From the NCBI GenBank assembly GCA_030653385.1, contig JAURZM010000079.1, positions 1 to 64,000 on the forward strand: a DNA stretch of 64,000 nt. Direction: 5' to 3'. Under the pieces are notes generated by a model. It saw only the letters and a program-made list of their open reading frames with translations, was not told the origin of the DNA and did no database searches. A program made the translations under genes and the position numbers. This document shows positions 36,154 through 44,376 of this stretch, piece after piece. Source of the stretch: Rubrivivax sp. (GTDB lineage Bacteria > Pseudomonadota > Gammaproteobacteria > Burkholderiales > Burkholderiaceae_C). Position 1 is the first letter of the stretch; every line of letters starts with the position of its first letter.

Positions 36154-37200
36154 CTAAGCGTGCTTCGCGATCAACGCACGTGCCGACGCCAGCAGCGCCT
36201 TGCCATTGAAGCCGCGTTTGTCCATGTCGGCCACCCAGGCGTCGTCCACCGGCGCCGACAGCTTGACGAATTCCTGCGCTTCGGCCGCACTCAGCGTGTA
36301 GATGGTGTTGCCGCGGTCGGCGGTGATCTTGCGGCTGGGCGCGTCGTTGCCCTGCTGCGTCTTGCCCAGCCAGGCGCTGGTGGCCATGCCGGAGTTGGCG
36401 TCGATGACCTTCTTCAGGTCGGGCGCCAGGCCGTCGTATCTGGCCTTGTTCATGGCCATCACGAAGGTGGTGGTGTACAGCGCAGGGCTGCCCGCCGGGA
36501 ATTCGGTGTGGAACTTGGTCAGCTCCTGCACCTTCACCGCCGGCACCACTTCCCAGGGAATCACCGCACCTTCGATGGTGCCCTTGCTCAGCGCATCGGG
36601 AATCTGCGGCAGCGGCATGCCCACCGGGATGGCGCCCACGGCACGCAGCAGGCTCGTCACCTGGCGTGTCGGACCACGCACCTTCAGGCCCTTCAGGTCG
36701 GCCGGTGTCTTGATCTGCTTGGCCACGGTGTGGAACATGCCGGGGCCGTGCACGTGCAGGGCCAGCACCTGGGTTTCCTTGAACTCGTCGGGGCACTGGG
36801 TCTGGAAATACTCCCAATACGCCTTGGACGTGGCTTCGGCGTTGTTCATCATGAACGGCAGCTCGAAACACTCGATGCGCGGAAAACGCCCGGCGGTGTT
36901 GCCCGGCAGCGTCCACACCACGTCGACCACACCGTCACGTGCCTGGTCGTACAGCTGCACCGGCGTGCCGCCCAGCTGCATGGCCGGGTAGGCCTCGAAC
37001 TTGATGCGGCCGCCGCTGTCCTTTTCGACCTTGTCCATCCACGGCTTGTGCATCGTGAGCCACACACCCGAGGCCGGCGACATGAAGGTGTGGAACTTGA
37101 GCGTGACACTTTGCTGGGCCAGGCCCGACAGGTGCGGCACCCCCAGGGCAACAGCGGCGGTGCCGGCGGCAGCGCCTTGCACGAATGAGCGGCGTTTCAT
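36154..37200 (-). CDS. TRAP transporter solute-binding protein DctP
   Basis: Periplasmic receptor of a tripartite ATP-independent transporter, 348 residues. The N-terminus MKRRSFVQGAAAG looks like a Tat-type signal. The mature domain contains FHTFMSPASG, RIKFEAYPAMQLGG and the helix GLKVRGPTRQ with the carboxylate-clamping Arg region. The permease genes dctQ and dctM lie 3.5 kb further upstream on the same strand, separated by an oppositely oriented kinase/PhnD pair. The start at 37200 is preceded by GGAGA at 9 bases. The ligand is probably an organic acid. Confidence 0.9.
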   Translation of the reverse strand: MKRRSFVQGAAAGTAAVALGVPHLSGLAQQSVTLKFHTFMSPASGVWLTMHKPWMDKVEKDSGGRIKFEAYPAMQLGGTPVQLYDQARDGVVDVVWTLPGNTAGRFPRIECFELPFMMNNAEATSKAYWEYFQTQCPDEFKETQVLALHVHGPGMFHTVAKQIKTPADLKGLKVRGPTRQVTSLLRAVGAIPVGMPLPQIPDALSKGTIEGAVIPWEVVPAVKVQELTKFHTEFPAGSPALYTTTFVMAMNKARYDGLAPDLKKVIDANSGMATSAWLGKTQQGNDAPSRKITADRGNTIYTLSAAEAQEFVKLSAPVDDAWVADMDKRGFNGKALLASARALIAKHA

Positions 37201-37337
37201 CGAAGGTGATCTCCGTAAATTTGGCAAACGTTCTAACTTAACGGCCGCCCTGGCGTCGGGACTTCAAGACTTACCCTGATGAGTCACGGGCTGCCGCAGA
37301 CTGGCACTGTGGCGCTGGGCCAGAATCGGCCGGTCGT

Positions 37338-39647
37338 TTGCAGTCTTCTCCAGGGCCCCGCTTGTTGTTTCGCACTTTGCGCAGCCAGTACCTGATGCTC
37401 AGCCTCGCCACCCTGGCGGCCATGCTGGCGCTGCTGCTTTGGAACGCGCAGAACCTGATGCAAGAGGTGCTGCAGGAGCGTTACGAGGTCGAACGCCAGG
37501 CCGTGGCGCCGTTGCTGGTGGCAGCGCTGGGGCCCCTGCTGGCATCGCGCGACTACGCCACCATCAACGAACTGGTGCAGGAAAACGCCCGCAGCCGCAA
37601 CCTGGCCTTCATCGAACTGCTGGACAGCCGTGGTCGCGAGGTGGCCCGCGCAGGCAGCGTGACGGCAGGGCTGGCGGTGAGCAGCCAGCCCGTTTTGCTG
37701 GCGGGCCAGCCCCTGGGCACGGTGCGCTTTGCGATCCGCACCGACGCGCTGGCCAGCGCCAGCGAACGGCTGCGCCGCAACAGCCTGGCCATCGGTGCCG
37801 GCGTGCTGGTGGCGGGCGCCGCGCTGCTGGCCCTGGGCATCACCTGGCTCAGCCGTGGCCTTGACGCGCTGAGCCAGGCCAGCCGGCGGGTGGCCGGCGG
37901 CGACTATCAGGCGCGTGTGCAAGGCAGCCGTTTGCAGGAACTGGACGCGCTGGCCACCGCCTTCAACCGCATGGCCCAGGCCATCCAGACCCAGCTGACC
38001 GAACTGCATGACAACCAGCAGTTCCTGCGTGGTGTGGTCGACACGCTGTCCGAAGGTTTTGTCATCGTCGACCGCGACAACCGCATCATCGACTGCAACG
38101 AAACCTTCTTGCGCCTGTACGGCCTGGTGCGGCCGCCCGACGGCCAGCTGGAATGGGAACACGTCGATGTCCAGGTCTACCTGCCAGACGGCAGCCAGCT
38201 GCCACCCGAGCAACGCTCGACCCGTGCGGTGCTGGCCAGTGGCCAGGCGCTGCGCGACCGTGTGCTGCGGCTGCAGCGCAGCGACGGCAGCAACGCCTGG
38301 GTCAGTGTCAACGCCACGCCGCTGTGGCACCCGGGCGAACAGCAGCCCTTTGCGGCCATGGCCACGCAGACCGACATCACACGCCACGTGCTGGCCGAGC
38401 AGGCGCTGCGCCAGGCCAACGACAGCCTGGAGCAGCGGGTGCAGCTGCGCACCGCAGAGCTGCAGCGCGCCAAGGAAGAAGCCGAAGGCGCCAGCCTGGC
38501 AAAAAGCGAGTTCCTGTCGCGCATGAGCCACGAGCTGCGCACGCCGCTGAATGCCATCCTGGGCTTTGCCCAGCTGATGGCCATGGAGGGCCGGCTGGGT
38601 GAGGCCGACCAGCGCAAGGTGCGCCAGATCGAAACCGCCGGCTGGCACCTGCTGGCGCTGATCAACGACGTGCTCGACCTGTCGCGCATCGAAGTCGGCG
38701 CCATGAGCACCTCGGCCGAAGCGGTGGAACTGGGTGCGCTGGTCGCTGAGTCGCTGCCGCTGGTGCAGGCCCAGGCCGACCGCCGCCAGATCACGCTGTC
38801 CGCACCACCGAACGAGCCCGGCGGCAGCTGGGTCACGGCCGACCGCAAGCGGCTCAAGCAGGTGCTGGCCAACTTGCTGAGCAATGCCGTCAAGTACAAC
38901 CGCGACGGTGGCCAGGTGTGGATCAGCCTGGGCCCGCTGCAGGACGGTGGCCGGGTGCTGGCCGTGCACGACAGTGGCCGCGGCTTCGAGCCGGCACAAC
39001 TGCAGCAGCTGTACCAGCCCTTCGTGCGTTTTGTGCCCGACGGCGAAGCCACCGAAGGCACAGGCATCGGCCTGGTCATCACCCGCCGCCTGGTCGAGCT
39101 GATGCACGGCCGGCTGGAGGTGGCTTCCACGGCCGGCCAAGGCTCGGTGTTCAGCGTCTGGTTGCCCGCGGCAGCGGCACCCCAGGCGACGCCGCCCCAC
39201 GCCCTGCTGGCACCGGCGCCGCCGCCCGACTTGGCCCTGCAGCCGCTGAAGCTGCTGTATGTGGAAGACAACCCGTCCAACGTCGAACTGCTGCGCCAGG
39301 TGCTGCAGCTGCGCCCGACCTGGAGCATGGCGGTGGCCGAAGACGGCCTGAAGGGCCTGGCGCGCCTGCAGGCCGAAAGCTTCGACCTGGCCCTGGTGGA
39401 CATCGACCTGCCCGGCATCGACGGCATCGAACTCTGCCGGCGCCTGCGAGCCGACCCCGACGCCCACCAGCCACCGCTGCTTGCGCTGAGTGCCAGCGCC
39501 ATGCCGGCCGACATGCAGCGGGCCATGGCGGCCGGTTTCGAGGCCTATGTCACCAAGCCCATCGACGTGTTGCGGCTGCTGGCGCAACTCGATCAGGTGC
39601 TGACCAGGCCCCTGCCCAGGCCAGCCAACCCGCAGGAGCGCCCATGA
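37338..39647 (+). CDS. hybrid sensor histidine kinase with periplasmic, HAMP, PAS and receiver domains
   Basis: 769 residues. A first membrane segment (~18-40) is followed by a periplasmic domain to ~150, a second segment (~152-173) and a HAMP linker (~174-225). A PAS domain (~230-350) and a coiled coil come next, then HisKA with SHELRTPLNAILGF (~395), HATPase (DSGRGFEP, GTGIGLVI) and a receiver domain (~632-755) with phospho-acceptor LVDIDLPGIDG. The start is uncertain: TTG at 37338 is the first possible, but TTG at 37362 has AGGG 6 bases upstream. Its stop overlaps the PhnD-type gene (ATGA), suggesting the binding protein supplies its signal. It is divergent from dctP. Confidence 0.9.
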   Translation: MQSSPGPRLLFRTLRSQYLMLSLATLAAMLALLLWNAQNLMQEVLQERYEVERQAVAPLLVAALGPLLASRDYATINELVQENARSRNLAFIELLDSRGREVARAGSVTAGLAVSSQPVLLAGQPLGTVRFAIRTDALASASERLRRNSLAIGAGVLVAGAALLALGITWLSRGLDALSQASRRVAGGDYQARVQGSRLQELDALATAFNRMAQAIQTQLTELHDNQQFLRGVVDTLSEGFVIVDRDNRIIDCNETFLRLYGLVRPPDGQLEWEHVDVQVYLPDGSQLPPEQRSTRAVLASGQALRDRVLRLQRSDGSNAWVSVNATPLWHPGEQQPFAAMATQTDITRHVLAEQALRQANDSLEQRVQLRTAELQRAKEEAEGASLAKSEFLSRMSHELRTPLNAILGFAQLMAMEGRLGEADQRKVRQIETAGWHLLALINDVLDLSRIEVGAMSTSAEAVELGALVAESLPLVQAQADRRQITLSAPPNEPGGSWVTADRKRLKQVLANLLSNAVKYNRDGGQVWISLGPLQDGGRVLAVHDSGRGFEPAQLQQLYQPFVRFVPDGEATEGTGIGLVITRRLVELMHGRLEVASTAGQGSVFSVWLPAAAAPQATPPHALLAPAPPPDLALQPLKLLYVEDNPSNVELLRQVLQLRPTWSMAVAEDGLKGLARLQAESFDLALVDIDLPGIDGIELCRRLRADPDAHQPPLLALSASAMPADMQRAMAAGFEAYVTKPIDVLRLLAQLDQVLTRPLPRPANPQERP

Positions 39648-40507
39648 AACCGCCGCACACCCGCCGCCGTACCCTGCTGAGACAAAGTCTGCAACTGGCC
39701 TGTGGCTTGGCCACCCTGACCATGGGCCGCAGCCAGGCCCAGGCGGGGGCAGGCGGCGAAGCGCTGACCATCGTGCTGGCGCCCTTTCTGTCGCCTGCTG
39801 CGCTCTTGTCCGCCTACCGGCCGCTGCGCGAACACCTGCAGCAGGCCCTGGGGCAGCCCGTGGCCATGCTCACCGCCAAGGACTTCCGCACGCTGGTCGA
39901 CGAAACCCGACGCCAGGAACACCGTGTGGTGCAACTGCCCGCGCACCTGGCACGGCTGGCCATGCTGGACTGGGGTTGGCAGATGCTGGCCGCGCCGGCG
40001 GTGCAGATCACCGTGGTGGTGGGCGTGAAGCAGACCGGCCCGGTGCAGACGGCGCAAGACCTGCGTGGACGCAGCGTGGGCATGCTCGACGCCCTGTCGC
40101 TGACGGCCACCGCGGGCCGCCGCTGGCTCGAACTGCAGGGTGTGGCTGCCGACGTGAAGATCGTGGCCATGCCGTCGGTCAACAGTGCCCTCTTTGCGCT
40201 GGACCGCGACGAGATCGCTGCCTTTGTCGCCGCCGACACCCAGCTGCTGATGCTGCCCGACACGACACCCCGCGGCGACCGAGTGCTGGCCCGCATCGGT
40301 GACATCCCGGGGCCCGTCTTCCTGGCTTCGCCCGACATGCCGGCCGCCGAACGCGAGCGGCTGCGCCAGGCCATGGGCTCGTTCACACCCGATCCTTCAC
40401 GCCCACCGGGTGCACCCAATTCGGTGATGGCGCCCCTGCCGGAAAGCCGCATGAAGCTGCTGGACGGTTACGCCGCCATCGCGCGCCAGGCCCTGGCCAC
40501 GCGCTGA
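39644..40507 (+). CDS. PhnD/phosphonate-type periplasmic binding protein, probable sensor partner
   Basis: 287-residue protein with a basic, Tat-like leader (THTRRRTLLRQS-type, signal to ~35). The mature type-2 periplasmic-binding fold resembles PhnD/SsuA proteins: FLSPAALLSAYRPLREHLQ, DLRGRSVGMLDALS and MPSVNSALFALDRDE. It is encoded in ATGA overlap with the hybrid kinase and no ABC permease or ATPase is near, so a role as ligand-loaded activator of the kinase is more likely than transport. The ligand is unknown. Confidence 0.85.
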   Translation: MKPPHTRRRTLLRQSLQLACGLATLTMGRSQAQAGAGGEALTIVLAPFLSPAALLSAYRPLREHLQQALGQPVAMLTAKDFRTLVDETRRQEHRVVQLPAHLARLAMLDWGWQMLAAPAVQITVVVGVKQTGPVQTAQDLRGRSVGMLDALSLTATAGRRWLELQGVAADVKIVAMPSVNSALFALDRDEIAAFVAADTQLLMLPDTTPRGDRVLARIGDIPGPVFLASPDMPAAERERLRQAMGSFTPDPSRPPGAPNSVMAPLPESRMKLLDGYAAIARQALATR

Positions 40508-40672
40508 GACCTTCGACCCTCATCAACCGCCCTGGTCAGCCTGCACACCTGGGACAACTGGACCTGAAGCTTTCAGCAAGACCACCGCGCCGACGCTGCT
40601 GATGAAGAAGCGCCGGCCGAATCGCTGCCCGCGCTGCGCAGTTTCCTGGCCCAGTGAAGCCGCAGACCGCGT

Positions 40673-41989
40673 TCAACCCACGTACTTCACCAGCCACAGG
40701 CTGATGGGCGGAAAAAACAGCAGCAGCAAGGTGCGCACCGTGTCGCTCAACAGGAAAGGCATCACGCCACGGTAGCTTTCGGCGATGGGCACACCCTTGG
40801 CCATGCCGTTGACGACATAGACGTTCAGCCCCACTGGCGGCGCCAGCAGGCCGAAGCCGACCGTCATCAGCACCATGATGCCGAACCACAGCGCCACGCT
40901 TTCTGCCGGCATGCCGAAGTCCAGGCCCATGACCACCGGGAAGAAGATGGGCACGGTGAGCAGGATCATGCTCAGTTCGTCCATCACCGCGCCGAGCACG
41001 ACATAGAACAGCAGGATCGCGGCCACCACCGCCAGCGGCGGCAGGCCCCAGCCCTGCACCACCCCGGCCAGCTGCGCCGGCACCTGGGTCAGCGCCAGCG
41101 CCGAATTCATCAGGTCGGCACCCAGGAAAATCAGGAAGATCATCGCCGACGACTCGGCGGTGGCGTAAAAACACTGCTTGAACTTGGCCCAGTTGATCTC
41201 GCGCTTGGCCAGCGCGGCCACGAAGGTGGCCGCAGCGCCCACCGCGGCGCCTTCGGTGGGTGTGAACTTGCCGCCGTAGATGCCCCCAAAGACGATGATG
41301 AAGATGATGGCGATCGGTGCCACGCCCACCAGCGCACGGGCGGTGAGCGCAGGCACTTCGTCGTGTTCGGGTGCGTGGCCCGGCACCAGGCGCACGTAGA
41401 TGGCGATGGCCGCCATGTAACCCAGCATCGCGATCAAGCCCGGCAGCATGGCCGCGGCAAACAGCTTGGCGATGTTCTGCTCGGTCAGGATGGCGTAGAT
41501 GACCAGCGGCACCGACGGCGGAATCAGGATGCCCAGCGTGCCACCCGCGGCCAGCGTGCCGGTGGCCAGGCGGCCGCTGTAGCCGTGGCGGCGCATCTCG
41601 GGCAAAGCCACCTGCGTGATGGTGGCCGCCGTGGCCACGCTGCTGCCGCAGATGGCACCGAAGGCCGCACAGGCCATCACCGACGCCATCGCCAGGCCGC
41701 CTTTGAAACGTGCCATCACCGCCGCTGCAAACTCGAACAGCGCGCGGCTGATGCCACCCTGCGTGGCGAAGTTGCCCATCAAGATGAAGAGCGGAATCAC
41801 GCTCAGGTCATAACTCGCAAAACGGGCGAAAGCCTGTGTGTTCAGAAAGCTGGCCAGCGGCAGCCAGCCGGCCTGCAGCACATAGCCGATGGAGCCGGCC
41901 ACGAACATGGCCACCGCGATGGGCGTGCGCAGCACCATCAGCAGCAACATGACGCCGAAGATCAGCACCGTCAGCGTGATCGGGCTCAC
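40673..41989 (-). CDS. TRAP transporter large permease DctM
   Basis: 438-residue integral membrane subunit with about 12 hydrophobic segments. It powers sodium- or proton-coupled uptake of the solute presented by DctP. Typical sequence: FVAGSIGYVLQAG, GAICGSSVATAATIT (a loop characteristic of the family) and GTLGILIPPSVPLVIYAILT. The ATG overlaps the dctQ stop by 4 bases. Confidence 0.95.
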   Translation of the reverse strand: MSPITLTVLIFGVMLLLMVLRTPIAVAMFVAGSIGYVLQAGWLPLASFLNTQAFARFASYDLSVIPLFILMGNFATQGGISRALFEFAAAVMARFKGGLAMASVMACAAFGAICGSSVATAATITQVALPEMRRHGYSGRLATGTLAAGGTLGILIPPSVPLVIYAILTEQNIAKLFAAAMLPGLIAMLGYMAAIAIYVRLVPGHAPEHDEVPALTARALVGVAPIAIIFIIVFGGIYGGKFTPTEGAAVGAAATFVAALAKREINWAKFKQCFYATAESSAMIFLIFLGADLMNSALALTQVPAQLAGVVQGWGLPPLAVVAAILLFYVVLGAVMDELSMILLTVPIFFPVVMGLDFGMPAESVALWFGIMVLMTVGFGLLAPPVGLNVYVVNGMAKGVPIAESYRGVMPFLLSDTVRTLLLLFFPPISLWLVKYVG

Positions 41990-42468
41990 AGCGAGGCCTC
42001 GCTGTGTTCACCAAAACCGCGCAGCGCCTGCACCAGCGCGATCAACGCCGTCAGCACCAGCGGCGGCACGATGCCGCAGTAGACGATCCATTCAGGAAAG
42101 GCCAGCATCATCGAACCCGAGCCCGCGTTCCAGGCGTTGATGCCGCCGATGGCGCTGCGCCAGGCCATCAGACCCATCACCGCGGCCAGCAGCAAGGCAC
42201 CCAGGCGGTCGAGCCGGCTTTGGGTGGCCGCCGAGGCGCCGGTGGTGAAGAAGTCCACGATGATGTTGCCGCGCCTCACCTGGCACCAGGGCAGAAAAAG
42301 TGCAATCGCGGCGCCGGCTGCCGAGCCCGACAGCTCGAAGTCGCCGACGATGGTCCAGCCCGTGGTGTTGCGGCCGATGACGCTGGCGCAGGTCATCAGC
42401 GTGATCACGGTCAGCAGCACACCGGCAGCCACCGCACACAGCTTGGCCAGGAATTCGAGCACGCTCAA
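41986..42468 (-). CDS. TRAP transporter small permease DctQ
   Basis: 160-residue four-helix membrane subunit that pairs with DctM. Helices lie near residues 10-30, 48-65, 90-110 and 128-150. The first is followed by SVIGRNTTGWTIVGDFELSG, a pattern typical of DctQ. It overlaps dctM and lies 64 bases after the ferredoxin gene on the same strand, so it is likely part of the same catabolic transcript. Confidence 0.92.
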   Translation of the reverse strand: MSVLEFLAKLCAVAAGVLLTVITLMTCASVIGRNTTGWTIVGDFELSGSAAGAAIALFLPWCQVRRGNIIVDFFTTGASAATQSRLDRLGALLLAAVMGLMAWRSAIGGINAWNAGSGSMMLAFPEWIVYCGIVPPLVLTALIALVQALRGFGEHSEASL

Positions 42469-42532
42469 GTGAGCCCCTTGTTTGCGCAGAACGGGTGGGT
42501 GATGTGCGCCAGCGCTTGGCGCCAGCTCTTTT

Positions 42533-42862
42533 TCAGTATTGTGTCGCCGGCATTCGCACCCGCAGCCCGTCCAGACCCGGGGTCAGCACGATCTGGCACG
42601 ACAGGCGGCTGCCGGCTTCGCGCGGTTCAGCCGTCATGTCCAGCATCGCCAGTTCGTCCTTGTCGGGTGGTGGCAGGCGGTCGCGCCAGACCAGGTCGAC
42701 CATGACGTGGCAGGTGGCGCAGCTCATGCTGCCGCCGCAGTCGGCGGCGATGGCTTCGACACCCCCACTGACCGCTTCTTTCATCAGGCTCTTGCCGACG
42801 CGGCCTTGCAGGGTGTGGACGGCGCCGCTGCTGTCTTGCAGGTGAACGGTGATGGTGTTCAT
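42533..42862 (-). CDS. [2Fe-2S] ferredoxin
   Basis: 109-residue plant/adrenodoxin-type ferredoxin. Four cysteine ligands are visible: CGGSMSCATC (three Cys with spacing 5 and 2) and a final Cys in SRLSCQIVL. It begins MNTITVHLQDSSG and has no signal peptide. Its place beside a Rieske oxygenase gene suggests that it carries electrons to that oxygenase. The matching reductase is not in this window. Confidence 0.93.
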   Translation of the reverse strand: MNTITVHLQDSSGAVHTLQGRVGKSLMKEAVSGGVEAIAADCGGSMSCATCHVMVDLVWRDRLPPPDKDELAMLDMTAEPREAGSRLSCQIVLTPGLDGLRVRMPATQY

Positions 42863-42893
42863 GAGGTCGGGCCGCGCAAGAGTTTCGGGGGTG

Positions 42894-44366
42894 TCAGAAG
42901 CGAGCGAAGTACTCGCGGCGCTCCCACAGCGCCGCGTCTTCGGCGGCGCCATGGCGCGCCAGTTCCTGGCGTTTGATGCGGTCGTAGATGGTGGCCATCA
43001 CGGGGCCCAGGCCATCCTGCAGCACCGAGTCGGCGACCAAGGCGTCGAGCGCCTGCGACAAGGTGGCGGGCAGGCGCTGGGCCTGCCCGCCGTAGGGCGA
43101 AGCCGTGGCAGGTCCGGGTTGCAGTTCGCGCTTTAGGCCGTCCAGCCCGGCCAGCACCTGCGCTGCGATCATCAGGTAGGGGTTGGCCATGGGCTCGCCC
43201 AGGCGGTTTTCGATGCGGGTGGCCGGGTCGCCCGGCGCACCCAGCACCCGCAACAAGGCACCGCGGTTGTCGCGGCCCCACAGCACGGCCTGCGGCGCCA
43301 TCACGCTGCCGTGGAAACGGGCGTAGGCCGGGATGGTGGGTGCACACAGTGCCGTCAAGCCAGCGGCGTGTTGCAGCAGGCCGGCCAGCCAGTGGCAGCC
43401 GGCGTCGGACAGCACCTGGCGTGCGTCGTCGGCATCACCTTCGGCCCGCTCGCGCACCATGGCGTTGCCGCCGTGGGCATGCACCAGCGACTGGTGCAGG
43501 TGCCAGCCGCTGGCCACCGCATTCGGCAGCGGCGGCTTGCACACGAAGCTGGCGTGGTAACCCTCGCGGCGCAGCGCCTGGCGCACCCCGTTGCGGAACT
43601 GCACCATCTGGTCGGCGGCGGTCAATGCATCGGTGGGCGCAAACACCGCTTCGAACTGGCTTGGCCCGAGTTCGACTTCCAGCGAGCGCAAAGGCAGGCC
43701 CAGGCCCAGCGCCGTGCGGCGCACGATGGCCAGGGCATGGTCGGCCAGGTCGGCCCAGCCTTCGCTGAGCAGTTGGTACCCCGGGTGCAGCAATTGCACG
43801 GCCGGGGGCTCGGCAGGCCAGGCCGCGTCTTCGGCGGCCAGGCGAGCGTCGGTGATGCGGTGGATGTGGAATTCCACCTCCAGGCCGCAGCGCAGGCCGT
43901 AACCCGCATCGGCCAGGCGGGCCAGGGCCCGCTGCAGCACACCCCGCGGGTCGGCCAGCACGGGGCTGCCGTCGGGCCACAGCGGCTGCGCGCGCAGCCA
44001 GCCGGTGCCGGGCGCCCAGGGCAGCGCGACGAAGCTGGCCGGGTCGGGCAGCAGCAGCACGTTGTTGGCCGACGCAAAGCCCGTCAGGCCCGTCAGCCCG
44101 TCGGGCTCGAACACGGCAAAGGCGGTGCGGTCCGAGGTGTCCTTCAGGAACATCGTGCTGACCAGGCCCACGCCTTCGTCGAGCGCCGACGAAAGTGCCG
44201 CGGCTTCCGCGTCCATCACGAGTGTCTTGCCGCGCAGGGTGCCGTGCACATCCGCCCAAGCCACCCGCACCTGCTCGACACCTTCGCTGCGCAGCCGCGA
44301 CAGCAGCGCAGTGCAGGCCGCTTCGCGTGCTGCGCCGTGCAGGCCGCTGCGCGCGGCCAGGGTCAT
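42894..44366 (-). CDS. glutamine-synthetase-family ligase (gamma-glutamylation of an amine)
   Basis: 490-residue glutamine synthetase fold, distinct from housekeeping GlnA. Active-site blocks are ADVHGTLRGKTL (N-terminal domain), CGLEVEFHIH (metal-binding Glu), LEVELGPSQFEAVFAP, SGWHLHQSL (His of the ammonia/amine site) and RIENRLGEPMANPYL. Relatives such as PuuA and the aniline-pathway ligases join glutamate to an organic amine. It sits 10 bases after a Rieske oxygenase gene and 31 bases before a ferredoxin gene, which suggests glutamylation of an amine before or after ring oxygenation. The substrate is unknown. Confidence 0.88.
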   Translation of the reverse strand: MTLAARSGLHGAAREAACTALLSRLRSEGVEQVRVAWADVHGTLRGKTLVMDAEAAALSSALDEGVGLVSTMFLKDTSDRTAFAVFEPDGLTGLTGFASANNVLLLPDPASFVALPWAPGTGWLRAQPLWPDGSPVLADPRGVLQRALARLADAGYGLRCGLEVEFHIHRITDARLAAEDAAWPAEPPAVQLLHPGYQLLSEGWADLADHALAIVRRTALGLGLPLRSLEVELGPSQFEAVFAPTDALTAADQMVQFRNGVRQALRREGYHASFVCKPPLPNAVASGWHLHQSLVHAHGGNAMVRERAEGDADDARQVLSDAGCHWLAGLLQHAAGLTALCAPTIPAYARFHGSVMAPQAVLWGRDNRGALLRVLGAPGDPATRIENRLGEPMANPYLMIAAQVLAGLDGLKRELQPGPATASPYGGQAQRLPATLSQALDALVADSVLQDGLGPVMATIYDRIKRQELARHGAAEDAALWERREYFARF

Positions 44367-44376
44367 GGTGGCACGT

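Noticed and set aside
35554..37188. 544-codon plus-strand open frame crossing the ROK gene end, the terminator and dctP
   Set aside because: It overlaps two real genes in other frames and runs through a good intrinsic terminator. Its translation is low-complexity.
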